NCBI GenBank assembly: GCA_900472175.1
Contig: UCHD01000021.1
Location: 62,001-126,000 of the forward strand
Length of the DNA stretch: 64,000 nucleotides
Origin: Hyphomicrobiales bacterium
GTDB taxonomy: Bacteria > Pseudomonadota > Alphaproteobacteria > Rhizobiales > Rhizobiaceae
Direction of reading: 5' to 3'
Position numbers and translations under genes: made by a program. Numbering within the stretch: the first letter of the stretch is position 1; each line of letters starts with the position of its first letter. The notes beneath the pieces were generated by a model that had not been told where the DNA came from, did no database searches, and saw only the letters and a program-made list of their open reading frames with translations. Positions 44,670 through 54,196 of the stretch are shown piece after piece.

Positions 44670-45789
44670 TATCGTCACCACGGAACTGCCGCCGGAAACA
44701 GCCAGCCGAAGCCTGTTCCAGCTTGCCACCATGCGCTTTCGCCGCAACCGCGCCGCCATGGCCGGCTGCGTCATGCTGGCGCTGATCACCCTGTTCTCGT
44801 TCCTCGGCCCGTACTTCATCAGCCATACCTATGATCAGGTGTTTCCGTCCTATGTCTCGGTGGCGCCGAGCCTGGAGCCACGGCCTGATGTCTCGAGCCT
44901 CCAGGATGTCATGGAAGGTGTTGCGGGTCGCGCCCGCGTCGACCTGAAAGAGTTTGCCGTCGAAGGCGAGACCTTCACGGCAACCGTCACCTCCGACAAA
45001 CCGATCGATCCGCGCACCACCCGCTATTTCGATCGTGCCAACGAGTTCGAAGGCACCCAGGTCGTTGCGACGGAAGACGAGGGCAAGACCCTGAAGCTGA
45101 CCGGCCAGGTCGCCCGCGAGTATTTCCTGTTCGGCACTGATTCGAACGGCCGTGACCTGATGGCCCGCGTCATGCTCGGCGGTCAGATCTCGATTGCTGT
45201 CGGCCTGCTCGCCAGCCTTGTCTCCTTGAGCATCGGCGTGCTCTACGGCGCCACCTCCGGCTATATCGGCGGCCGCGTCGACAACGTCATGATGCGGTTC
45301 GTCGAAATCCTCTATTCGCTGCCCTTCGTCTTTCTCGTTGTCGTGCTCGTTGTGTTCTTCGGACGCTCGTTCATCCTGATCTTCCTCGTCATCGGCGCGG
45401 TGGAATGGCTGGACATGGCCCGTATCGTGCGCGGCCAGACACTTGCCCTGAAGCGGCGTGAATTCATCGGTGCGGCACAGGCTCTCGGGTTGACGGACTG
45501 GCAGATCATCCGCCGCCACATCATTCCCAACACGATTGGGCCTGTGGTGGTCTTCGTCACCGTCGTGGTGCCGAAGGTGATCCTGCTTGAAAGCTTCCTG
45601 TCCTTCCTCGGCCTTGGCGTTCAGGCGCCGCTGACGAGTTGGGGTGCGCTGATTGCCGAGGGAGCCAACAACATTCAGTCGGCACCATGGCTTCTGATCT
45701 TCCCGGCGATCTTCTTCGTCCTCACCCTGTTCTCGCTCAATTTCGCCGGTGACGGCCTGCGCGACGCGCTCGACCCGAAGGACCGCTGA
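44662..45789 (+). CDS. oppC: Peptide ABC transporter permease (OppC-like)
   Basis: Inner-membrane permease of 375 residues, longer than the usual 300 or so. After the first membrane segment (near 30-52) comes a periplasmic loop of roughly 95 residues before LFGTDSNGRDLMARVMLGG, which begins the permease core. EAA-like loop: FIGAAQALGLTDWQIIRRHIIPNTIGPV. Pairs with OppB. It ends one base before the ATG of the fused ATPase. Confidence 0.94.
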   Translation: MTDIVTTELPPETASRSLFQLATMRFRRNRAAMAGCVMLALITLFSFLGPYFISHTYDQVFPSYVSVAPSLEPRPDVSSLQDVMEGVAGRARVDLKEFAVEGETFTATVTSDKPIDPRTTRYFDRANEFEGTQVVATEDEGKTLKLTGQVAREYFLFGTDSNGRDLMARVMLGGQISIAVGLLASLVSLSIGVLYGATSGYIGGRVDNVMMRFVEILYSLPFVFLVVVLVVFFGRSFILIFLVIGAVEWLDMARIVRGQTLALKRREFIGAAQALGLTDWQIIRRHIIPNTIGPVVVFVTVVVPKVILLESFLSFLGLGVQAPLTSWGALIAEGANNIQSAPWLLIFPAIFFVLTLFSLNFAGDGLRDALDPKDR

Positions 45790-45790
45790 T

Positions 45791-47392
<1,602 letters not shown>

Positions 47393-47403
47393 CATCCAGC
47401 AAG

Positions 47404-47430
47404 GCCCGGCCCTCATCGGCCGGGCTCTTG
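47404..47430 (+). terminator. Rho-independent terminator of the opp operon
   Basis: GCCCGGCC (47404-47411) pairs perfectly with GGCCGGGC (47418-47425) around a six-base loop, then TCTTGC. It lies 12 bases after the ATPase stop. Confidence 0.7.
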
Positions 47431-47557
47431 CAGCCTTCGCCATGCGTTCTTGTGGTTTCGATCCCAACATCCTACGCTCACTCCAAGGGAGCCTCCCGAA
47501 ACGATCCCTATCGTGACCGGGTGGATGAGAAACGAGACCATCAGACGGGGACGGACC

Positions 47558-48469
47558 ATGCCCAGCTCATCGCTTTACGAAATCCACGATCCTCGCTTCC
47601 GCTCGCTAATCGTTGCCAGCGCCGTGCTCGAAGAGCTTTATTCCGGCTGCCGCTGGGCCGAAGGGCCGGTCTGGTTCGATGATGCGCAGCAACTGTTGTG
47701 GAGCGACATCCCCAACCAGCGCATGCTGCGCTGGGTGCCCGACGGCGGCACCTCGGTCTATCGCTATCCTTCGAATTTCGCCAACGGCCATACCCGCGAC
47801 CGGCAGGGGCGGCTGATTTCCTGCGAACACGGCACCCGCCGCGTGACCCGCACGGAAGTGGATGGCGCAATCACCGTTCTTGCCGACAGTTTTGAGGGCA
47901 AGCGGCTGAACTCGCCCAACGACGTCGTGGTCCGCTCCGACGGCAGCATCTGGTTCAGCGACCCCACCTACGGCATCCTGTCCGACTATGAGGGCTACAA
48001 ATCAGCGCCGGAACAGGACAAACGCAGCATCTACCGGCTGGATCCGGTGACGGGCGCGCTGACCGCCGTCGCCAGCGATTTCCTCCAGCCGAACGGCCTT
48101 GCCTTCTCGCCCGGCGAAACCAAACTCTACGTTGCCGACAGCGGCACCAATCCGGACGATACGGCGCCGGCCCATATTCGGGTCTATGATGTGGAAGGCA
48201 CGCGCCTGACCAATTCCGGCGTCTTCTGCCATCTCGACGAAGGCCGCCCCGACGGCTTTCGCCTCGATACCAACGGCAATCTCTGGACCAGCGGCGGCCA
48301 CGCGGTGCATTGCTTTGCCTCGGACGGTACGCTGCTCGGCAAGATCCGTATCCCGCAGGGCGTCTCGAACCTCACCTTCGGCGGCCCGCGCCGTAACCGG
48401 CTGTTCATCACCGCGACGCAATCGGTCTACGCGATCTATGTGACAGCAACCGGCGTCCAACGGCCGTAA
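47558..48469 (+). CDS. SMP-30/gluconolactonase family protein
   Basis: Six-bladed beta-propeller lactonase of 303 residues, using one divalent metal ion. Family motifs: CRWAEGPVWFDDAQQLLWSDIPNQRMLRW near residue 24 (metal-binding glutamate), LNSPNDVVVRSDGSIWFSDPTYG near 118, LQPNGLAFSPGETKLYVADSG, and RPDGFRLDTNGNLW near 230. I chose ATG at 47558, with GGGGACGG upstream; a longer in-frame start runs back toward the terminator and adds 36 unlike residues. It probably opens a sugar lactone such as gluconolactone, which would feed the gntK/idnO genes nearby. It converges on the EamA gene with a three-base gap. Confidence 0.9.
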   Translation: MPSSSLYEIHDPRFRSLIVASAVLEELYSGCRWAEGPVWFDDAQQLLWSDIPNQRMLRWVPDGGTSVYRYPSNFANGHTRDRQGRLISCEHGTRRVTRTEVDGAITVLADSFEGKRLNSPNDVVVRSDGSIWFSDPTYGILSDYEGYKSAPEQDKRSIYRLDPVTGALTAVASDFLQPNGLAFSPGETKLYVADSGTNPDDTAPAHIRVYDVEGTRLTNSGVFCHLDEGRPDGFRLDTNGNLWTSGGHAVHCFASDGTLLGKIRIPQGVSNLTFGGPRRNRLFITATQSVYAIYVTATGVQRP

Positions 48470-48472
48470 ACA

Positions 48473-49387
48473 CTATTCCCCGACCTTGCCCCGGTGCTTC
48501 AACTGCTGTTCGCGGAAGAAGATGAACAGGCCGGATGCGACGATCAGCGCGGCGCCGAGGGCAACGGTCCAACGCGGCGTATCGCCGAAGAACACCCAGC
48601 CGAACACCACCGCCCAGAACAGCAGCGTATATTGCAGCGGCACGACGGTCGCTGCGTCTGCGAGCTTCAACGAGCGGCTGACGAGGATATGCGCCAGCAT
48701 TGCGACGATGCCCAACAGGCTGAGGCAGGCCACCGCTTCCAGGTCCAGCGGCGCCCAGCCTGCCGTATTGGCACCGACGCCAACCAGAGAGAAGATCAGC
48801 GCGCCGCTCAACTGCCAGAAGATCAGCGTCGTATCCGGCGTCGAGCGCAAGGTCCGGCCGAGAAGCAGGGCAAAGGCAAAGGCGGCACTGCCGACCAGCG
48901 CAATCAGCGCCGGGAGCGAGAAACTCTTGGACGACGGCTCCAGCGCAACGATCACCCCGGCAAAGCCGATCAGGATCGCCGTCCACCGCCGCCAGCCGAC
49001 TTTCTCGCCCAGAAGGAACGGCGAAGCGGCCGCGACATAGATCGGTGCTGCCAGCCAATAGGTCATCGCATCGGCCAGAGGCATGTAGGCAACGGCGAAA
49101 TAGAAGGCGGATGCGTCGATTGCGAACAACAGCGAGCGCAGCGCATGCAGCCATGGCCGGTCGACCTGGACCAGGCTGCGCCAGCCACGCTTGATGAAAA
49201 ATGGCGTCAGCACGATCAGCGCCGCAATGCTACGGATCGTCATCAACTGGGGAACCGAATAGGTCGAAACCAGCCACTTGCCCATCACGTCGTTGAGCGA
49301 AAACATCAACATGCCAAGCAGCATGATCAACACGCCGGTGCGGGCGGCGTTTGGGGAATGGGCAAGCGGGACTGTTTGGGCTGTCAT
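48473..49387 (-). CDS. EamA-family (DMT) transporter
   Basis: A 304-residue membrane protein with about ten hydrophobic helices arranged as two EamA repeats. N-terminal repeat block GVLIMLLGMLMFSLNDVMGKWLV, and FYFAVAYMPLADAMTYWLAAPIYVAAASPFLLGEKVGWRRW ends the first repeat. The substrate is not predictable: such proteins export amino acids, nucleobases or other metabolites. ATG at 49387 is chosen; the longer in-frame start adds 44 residues that do not fit the family. It is divergent from the FdhF/YdeP-type gene. Confidence 0.9.
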   Translation of the reverse strand: MTAQTVPLAHSPNAARTGVLIMLLGMLMFSLNDVMGKWLVSTYSVPQLMTIRSIAALIVLTPFFIKRGWRSLVQVDRPWLHALRSLLFAIDASAFYFAVAYMPLADAMTYWLAAPIYVAAASPFLLGEKVGWRRWTAILIGFAGVIVALEPSSKSFSLPALIALVGSAAFAFALLLGRTLRSTPDTTLIFWQLSGALIFSLVGVGANTAGWAPLDLEAVACLSLLGIVAMLAHILVSRSLKLADAATVVPLQYTLLFWAVVFGWVFFGDTPRWTVALGAALIVASGLFIFFREQQLKHRGKVGE

Positions 49388-49654
49388 GGCATCGGTTCCG
49401 GCGAAGATGCGTGCCAGTCGCACATTCCAACCAAACGATCCAGTCGCGAAAAGGCATAGGTCCATCAACATTTGGAATGGCGAATGGACACGATGCCTCC
49501 CAGATTTAAATCCTGGCACGCCATTGATAGAAAACTCCTATCATTACATGCGATGCGAGCCCTTGAAGAAACAGTGAAATTCCATAAACAGCCTCCGAAA
49601 GGTGATTTTTCACCATCGTTTCTTCTATCGGTAACGGCCAGGGATCTCCGCGTT

Positions 49655-51964
49655 ATGGGCAAGACTGTTTTTCTCGGCAAGCCTTCCAAGGCAGCAGGCG
49701 GCTGGGGAGCCTTGAAGAGCTGCGGCAAGCGGCTTCTGGAAAGCGGCTCGCCGATTTCGGGTGCGAGAACCCTGCTCAAGGCAAACCAACCCGATGGCTT
49801 TGACTGCCCCGGCTGCGCCTGGGGCGATCCGGCCCATGGCTCCTCGTTCGAATTCTGCGAGAATGGCGTCAAGGCCGTGGCATGGGAAGCCACCGACAAA
49901 CGGACACCACCCGATTTCTTTGCTGCCCACACCGTGACGACCCTCCAGTCATGGAGCGACTATGAGCTGGAGCAGCAGGGCCGCCTCACCCACCCGATGC
50001 GCTACGACCGCGCGACCGACACCTATGTCCGCGTCAGCTGGGATACCGCCTTTGCCGGGATCGGCGCCATCCTCAACAGCTTCGATACCCCCGACCGCGC
50101 CGAGTTCTACACATCCGGCCGCGCCTCGAACGAGGCCGCCTTCCTCTACCAGCTGTTCGTCCGGCTCTATGGGACCAACAATTTTCCTGACTGCTCCAAC
50201 ATGTGCCATGAGGCCAGCGGCGTCGCCATGAAACAGGCGGTAGGCGTCGGCAAGGGCACGGTTTTGTTGGAAGACTTCGAAAAGGCCGACGCCATCTTCG
50301 TCATCGGCCAGAACCCCGGCACCAACCATCCGCGCATGCTGGGTGATCTGCGCCGTGCGGCCCAGCGGGGCGCAAGGATCGCGGTTTTCAATCCGGTCCG
50401 CGAGCGCGGCCTGGAGCGCTTTGCCGATCCGCAGGACAAGCTGGAAATGCTGCGCGGCGGTTCAACCGAAATTGCCAGCGACTATTTCCAGCCGCGTCTG
50501 GGCGGCGACATGGCGGCAGTGCGCGGCATGGCCAAGGCGGTTTTTGCGGCTGACGATGCAGCGCTAGCGGCCGGTGAGCCTTCGGTTCTCGACCATATCT
50601 TTCTGGAACAGCACACTGCCGATTTCGATGCCTATCGCTCTGCGGTCGATGCGACCGGCTGGGATGAAATCGAGGACCAATCCGGCCTGCCCCGTCTGGA
50701 GATCGAACGTGCGGCAGACACCTATCTCGGTGCCGAACGGGTGATCTGCACCTGGGCAATGGGCGTGACGCAGCACCGGCATTCGGTCATCACCATCCGC
50801 GAGATCGCCAATTTCATGATGCTGCGCGGCAATATCGGCAAGCCGGGCGCTGGCCTCTGCCCGGTGCGCGGCCATTCCAACGTCCAGGGTGACCGCACGG
50901 TGGGCATCAACGAGAAGGCGCCTGCCGCGTTCCTTGATGCGCTGGAACAGGAATTCGATTTCACGGCACCGCGCAAGGAGGGCCATAACGTGCTCGCCGC
51001 GATCGGCGCCATGCTCGACGGCTCCGCAAAGGCCTTTATCGGTCTTGGCGGCAATTTTGCCCGCGCGACGCCGGACAGCCCGATCATCGCCAAGGCGCTG
51101 GCGCGCCAGAAACTGACCGTCAACATCGCCACCAAGCTCAATCATTCGCATCTCATGCCCGGCGAGGTCAGCTTCATCCTGCCATGCCTTGGCCGCACCG
51201 AGATCGACCGGAACTCGAAGGGCGTCAGCCAGATCGTTACCGTCGAGGATTCGATGAGCATGGTGCATGGCTCCGGCGGCATCAACAAACCGGCCTCGCC
51301 TGAATTGCGCTCCGAAGTCGCCATCATCGCCGGCATTGCGGCCGCCACCGTCGGCTCGGCCAAGGTTGATTGGGCGGCTCTTGCCGATGACTACGACCTG
51401 ATCCGCGATCACATCGCCAATGTCATCCCCGGTTTTGAGAACTATAACGAGCGCGTCCGCAAACCACGCGGCTTTCACCTGCGCAATGCCGCGACAAACC
51501 GGGAATGGGAAACGCCAGGCGGCCGCGCCACCTTCTGGACTGGCCCGCTTCCCAAAGCCGTCGAGCACCAGATTGCCCGCGGCCAAGACGGCGTCTTCGT
51601 ACTCCAGACCTTCCGCTCGCACGACCAGTACAATACGACGATCTACGGCATGGATGACCGCTACCGCGGCGTCTACGGCGAACGCAGCGTCGTTTTCGTC
51701 AACCCCGCCGATCTGGCTGAACTCGGGGCCGAGGCTGGCGACCGGGTCGATGTCATCGGCCGGCATGACGACGGCGTGCCGCGCATCGCCAAGGATTTCC
51801 GGCTGGTCCCGTATGATATCCCGCGCGGCTGCGTTGCCGGCTATTATCCAGAACTCAACGTGCTCGTGCCATTGTCGAGCGCCGGAGACGAGAGCGATAC
51901 GCCGACATCGAAATCGATCCTGGTGTCCTTCCGCCCCGCGCCTGCGGTCAAAGACGCCGCCTGA
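49655..51964 (+). CDS. FdhF/YdeP-family molybdopterin oxidoreductase
   Basis: Molybdopterin oxidoreductase of 769 residues with ATG at 49655 (AGGGATC about ten bases upstream). The N-terminus carries C51 and C54 in FDCPGCAWGDP, and PDCSNMCHEASGVAMKQAVG follows near residue 178; IFVIGQNPGTNHPRML and MLRGNIGKPGAGLCPVRGHSNVQGDRT are bis-MGD-binding blocks. There is no in-frame selenocysteine TGA and no complete four-cysteine [4Fe-4S] motif of catalytic formate dehydrogenases, so it belongs to the YdeP-like branch of unclear substrate. YdeP is linked to acid resistance in Escherichia coli. The in-frame start at 49472 would add 61 residues without family likeness. A small gene is coupled to its stop codon. 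Confidence 0.92.
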   Translation: MGKTVFLGKPSKAAGGWGALKSCGKRLLESGSPISGARTLLKANQPDGFDCPGCAWGDPAHGSSFEFCENGVKAVAWEATDKRTPPDFFAAHTVTTLQSWSDYELEQQGRLTHPMRYDRATDTYVRVSWDTAFAGIGAILNSFDTPDRAEFYTSGRASNEAAFLYQLFVRLYGTNNFPDCSNMCHEASGVAMKQAVGVGKGTVLLEDFEKADAIFVIGQNPGTNHPRMLGDLRRAAQRGARIAVFNPVRERGLERFADPQDKLEMLRGGSTEIASDYFQPRLGGDMAAVRGMAKAVFAADDAALAAGEPSVLDHIFLEQHTADFDAYRSAVDATGWDEIEDQSGLPRLEIERAADTYLGAERVICTWAMGVTQHRHSVITIREIANFMMLRGNIGKPGAGLCPVRGHSNVQGDRTVGINEKAPAAFLDALEQEFDFTAPRKEGHNVLAAIGAMLDGSAKAFIGLGGNFARATPDSPIIAKALARQKLTVNIATKLNHSHLMPGEVSFILPCLGRTEIDRNSKGVSQIVTVEDSMSMVHGSGGINKPASPELRSEVAIIAGIAAATVGSAKVDWAALADDYDLIRDHIANVIPGFENYNERVRKPRGFHLRNAATNREWETPGGRATFWTGPLPKAVEHQIARGQDGVFVLQTFRSHDQYNTTIYGMDDRYRGVYGERSVVFVNPADLAELGAEAGDRVDVIGRHDDGVPRIAKDFRLVPYDIPRGCVAGYYPELNVLVPLSSAGDESDTPTSKSILVSFRPAPAVKDAA

Positions 51965-52263
51965 TGCCGGAAGACATATCCGAAGCGCAATTTCTCGCAT
52001 ATGCCGACGCGCTCCGGGCGCAGGATCCGGCACTTTCGCCGATTATGGCAGGGATCGTCGCCGCGGTGTTCCAAGGCATTGCGGATGACAGCCGCAGCTT
52101 CTCAAAACTGTTCGGCATTGCCCATGCGCTCGTGTTGCGAGAGATAAATCTGCTCTCTGGGCCAGACGCGCCGATCGAAATCACTGACCGGGATGCACGC
52201 ACGCAGCGGACGCATATTAAACTTACGGTAAAAGGTGAGGAACTTTGCAGCCGGGTCCCTTGA
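51964..52263 (+). CDS. Small uncharacterised protein coupled to the YdeP-like oxidoreductase
   Basis: A 99-residue protein I do not recognise. Its ATG shares one base with the TGA of the oxidoreductase gene (TGATG), so the two are translationally coupled. It is acidic in the first half (MPEDISEAQFLAYADALRAQ), with probable helices, and ends in a basic stretch. It has no cysteine-rich motif and no membrane segment, and its one cysteine is near the C-terminus. It could be a dedicated chaperone or maturation factor, but nothing in the sequence shows this. Coding is likely from the coupling and the lack of better frames. Confidence 0.7.
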   Translation: MPEDISEAQFLAYADALRAQDPALSPIMAGIVAAVFQGIADDSRSFSKLFGIAHALVLREINLLSGPDAPIEITDRDARTQRTHIKLTVKGEELCSRVP

Positions 52264-52448
52264 CCTCAGCCGAAGGCTTGCTATGTAAAGTTTGACTCCG
52301 GCAGCGCAGGGCATTTTAACACGCCTGCTGAGCAAACCTGATACCGGGCCCCTCTGGCGAGAATTTACGGCGCTCTCGCGATGTCGGTATCACCCCGCAA
52401 ATATGCCGGCGGATTGTAAGCAAATGACACTCCATATCATGCGTTCTT

Positions 52449-52470
52449 CGCATGCCGTTTTGGGCATGCG
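52449..52470. other. Hairpin in the leader of the DUF475 gene
   Basis: CGCATGCC (52449-52456) pairs perfectly with GGCATGCG (52463-52470) around GTTTTG. It lies 51 bases upstream of the DUF475 ATG. There is no T-run, so it is not a plain terminator; it may be part of an RNA leader or a protein-binding site. The rest of the 52264-52521 gap shows nothing else I can name. Confidence 0.45.
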
Positions 52471-52521
52471 GGATTTCTCCAGCTATTCGGCTCTTGGCCT
52501 CACCGGCTCGGAGGTGCGGCC

Positions 52522-53586
52522 ATGACAACCGCTCCCCAGACATCGACACTTAGCTATTTCAAATGGTCCTTCATCGTCACCGCCGCCGGCCTTGCGCTCG
52601 GCGCCTGGCTCGGCTGGACGACTACCGGAACGATCGGCGGCATGGCCACGGTCTTCTTCATTTGTACGGTTCTCGCCGTGCTGGAAATCTCGCTCTCCTT
52701 CGACAACGCCATCGTCAACGCCAACAAGCTCAAGGAAATGACGCCGGTCTGGCAACAGCGGTTCCTGACCTGGGGTATCCTGATCGCCGTTTTCGGCATG
52801 CGTATCGTCTTCCCGTTGCTCATTGTTGTTATCGCAGCAAAGATCGGACCGATCGATGCGTTGGTTCTGGCAGCAGCACGCCCGGAAGAGTATGCCCGCA
52901 TCATGAACGAGGCGCATCTGCCGATCGCCGCATTCGGCGGTACCTTCCTGATGATGGTTGGCCTGAAATTCTTCTTCGACCATGAGAAGGACGTTCACTG
53001 GATCGGCGTTCTCGAGCGCAACCTCTCCCGGTTCGCCTCGATCAAGGGCATCGAGATCGCTTTCGTGCTGACTGTTATCCTGATCTTCTCGTCGCTGCTG
53101 GAAGGTGAAGAATCCACGACGTTCGTCTACTGCGCCATCTATGGTCTTCTGACCTTCCTTGCAGTGGAAGTTGTCGGCGGCCTGCTCGATGCCTCGCAGC
53201 AGACGATGAATGCCGCTGCAAAGGGCGGCCTCGGCGCCTTCATCTACCTTGAAGTGCTGGACGCCAGCTTCTCCTTTGACGGCGTCATCGGCGCGTTTGC
53301 CTTGACGCAGAACCTCTTCGTCATCGCCATCGGCCTCGGCATCGGCGCCATGTATGTGCGCTCGATGACCATCATGCTGGTGGAGAAGGGAACGCTTGCC
53401 GAATACCGCTATCTGGAACACGGCGCGTTCTACGCGATCCTGATCCTGTCGGTGATCATGTATGTCCAGACGCTCTTCCATATCCCGGAAGTCATCACCG
53501 GTCTCGGTGGTGCAGCCCTGATCGGCATCTCGCTCTGGTCATCGATTCTGCACAACCGCCGCGAACAGCTGAGCGGCGCGCACTAA
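52522..53586 (+). CDS. DUF475 integral membrane protein (TerC-like)
   Basis: Polytopic inner-membrane protein of 354 residues, DUF475 family, distantly related to TerC. The core LAVLEISLSFDNAIVNANKLKEM near residue 60 and LDASFSFDGVIGAFALTQNLFVIAIGLGIGAMYVRS near 250 each hold the SFDNA/SFDG signature with membrane-embedded acidic residues, as in TerC metal-handling proteins. Seven or more hydrophobic segments are visible. TerC relatives export manganese or other metals; whether DUF475 does so is not established here. A terminator follows at 53608. Confidence 0.88.
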   Translation: MTTAPQTSTLSYFKWSFIVTAAGLALGAWLGWTTTGTIGGMATVFFICTVLAVLEISLSFDNAIVNANKLKEMTPVWQQRFLTWGILIAVFGMRIVFPLLIVVIAAKIGPIDALVLAAARPEEYARIMNEAHLPIAAFGGTFLMMVGLKFFFDHEKDVHWIGVLERNLSRFASIKGIEIAFVLTVILIFSSLLEGEESTTFVYCAIYGLLTFLAVEVVGGLLDASQQTMNAAAKGGLGAFIYLEVLDASFSFDGVIGAFALTQNLFVIAIGLGIGAMYVRSMTIMLVEKGTLAEYRYLEHGAFYAILILSVIMYVQTLFHIPEVITGLGGAALIGISLWSSILHNRREQLSGAH

Positions 53587-53607
53587 CAAGTCCGAGTCCA
53601 CAAACAG

Positions 53608-53642
53608 AAATGCCGTCCGTCAAAAGCGGGCGGCATTTTTTT
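53608..53642 (+). terminator. Rho-independent terminator of the DUF475 gene
   Basis: The 13-base arms 53608-53620 and 53626-53638 pair with two G-T wobbles around CAAAA, followed by a run of T to 53642. It lies 22 bases after the stop. Confidence 0.88.
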
Positions 53643-53805
53643 GCCTTGACGTCTGGCACCACGAACAATGGCGGTATCTCGAGTTCAACAACAGGAACGA
53701 TCGCGACCGGTCAAAATCCCCCCGGGATCCTAAAGTGTCCCCAAACACACAAGCACCGTCAACCCGTGGTGCTTTCGCCGGCAAACAACGTGCCCCTGAA
53801 ACGCA

Positions 53806-53835
53806 AAAAGCCCGCCAGTTGCCTGGCGGGCTTTT
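53806..53835 (-). terminator. Terminator of the 55-residue gene (works in both directions)
   Basis: AAAAGCCCGCCAG (53806-53818) pairs perfectly with CTGGCGGGCTTTT (53823-53835) around TTGC. On the minus strand TTTTTGCGTTT follows. It lies 22 bases after the stop of the small minus-strand gene. The stretch 53643-53805 between the two terminators shows no gene. Confidence 0.85.
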
Positions 53836-53857
53836 CTAATTTCATGCAGCGGTTGAA

Positions 53858-54025
53858 TTAGCCGCGCTTGACGGAATGGAAGTTCGCCGGGTTGATACCG
53901 AGCGTATAGAGGTCGCGGTCGCGTGGACGGCGGTTGCCTTCGACTGCTGCGGCAGCGGCCGTGGCCGCACCAAAGATGGCGATGGCATTACCGAAAAAGC
54001 CTCGGGCAGATTGACGGGCACTCAT
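53858..54025 (-). CDS. Small alanine-rich protein, 55 residues, unknown function
   Basis: A 55-residue reading frame with its own Shine-Dalgarno region (AGGAAAGTGAGTTAAAGAG before ATG at 54025) and its own strong terminator. The sequence starts MSARQSARGFFGNAIAIFGA, continues with an alanine run (about residues 19-27) and ends with a charged tail (RRPRDRDLYTLG...NFHSVKRG). The hydrophobic stretch of residues 10-27 could be one membrane helix or an amphipathic helix; the tail has alternating basic and acidic residues. I do not recognise the family. It is probably real because of its dedicated expression signals. Confidence 0.65.
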   Translation of the reverse strand: MSARQSARGFFGNAIAIFGAATAAAAAVEGNRRPRDRDLYTLGINPANFHSVKRG

Positions 54026-54137
54026 CTCTTTAACTCACTTTCCTAAGTTGTTGTTGTGTCTTGTTCGACGAGATGAATATGCGGTCTGCAACCCCCGTTT
54101 ACAATGCACAGGAATTCATCCCAGCCATGCAAATAGA

Positions 54138-54171
54138 AAAGGTCCGGTTAACATCAGCTAACCGGACCTTT
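54138..54171 (-). terminator. Rho-independent terminator of the tctCBA operon
   Basis: AAAGGTCCGGTTA (54138-54150) pairs perfectly with TAACCGGACCTTT (54159-54171) around an eight-base loop; on the minus strand TTCTATTTG follows. It lies 26 bases after the tctA stop. Confidence 0.85.
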
Positions 54172-54196
54172 GCTGTGACGACCTTGGGAGGAACCG

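Noticed and set aside
49655-51964. Formate dehydrogenase with selenocysteine
   Set aside because: There is no in-frame TGA and the catalytic formate dehydrogenase iron-sulphur motif is incomplete, so I call it YdeP-like instead.
50564-52033. Open frame of 489 codons opposite the molybdoenzyme
   Set aside because: Shadow frame; composition typical of antisense frames and no recognisable domain.
52292-52525. Frame of 77 codons that overlaps the DUF475 start by four bases
   Set aside because: The overlap looks like coupling, but the start is a TTG without a Shine-Dalgarno site and the product has no recognisable feature. A leader peptide remains possible but is not supported.
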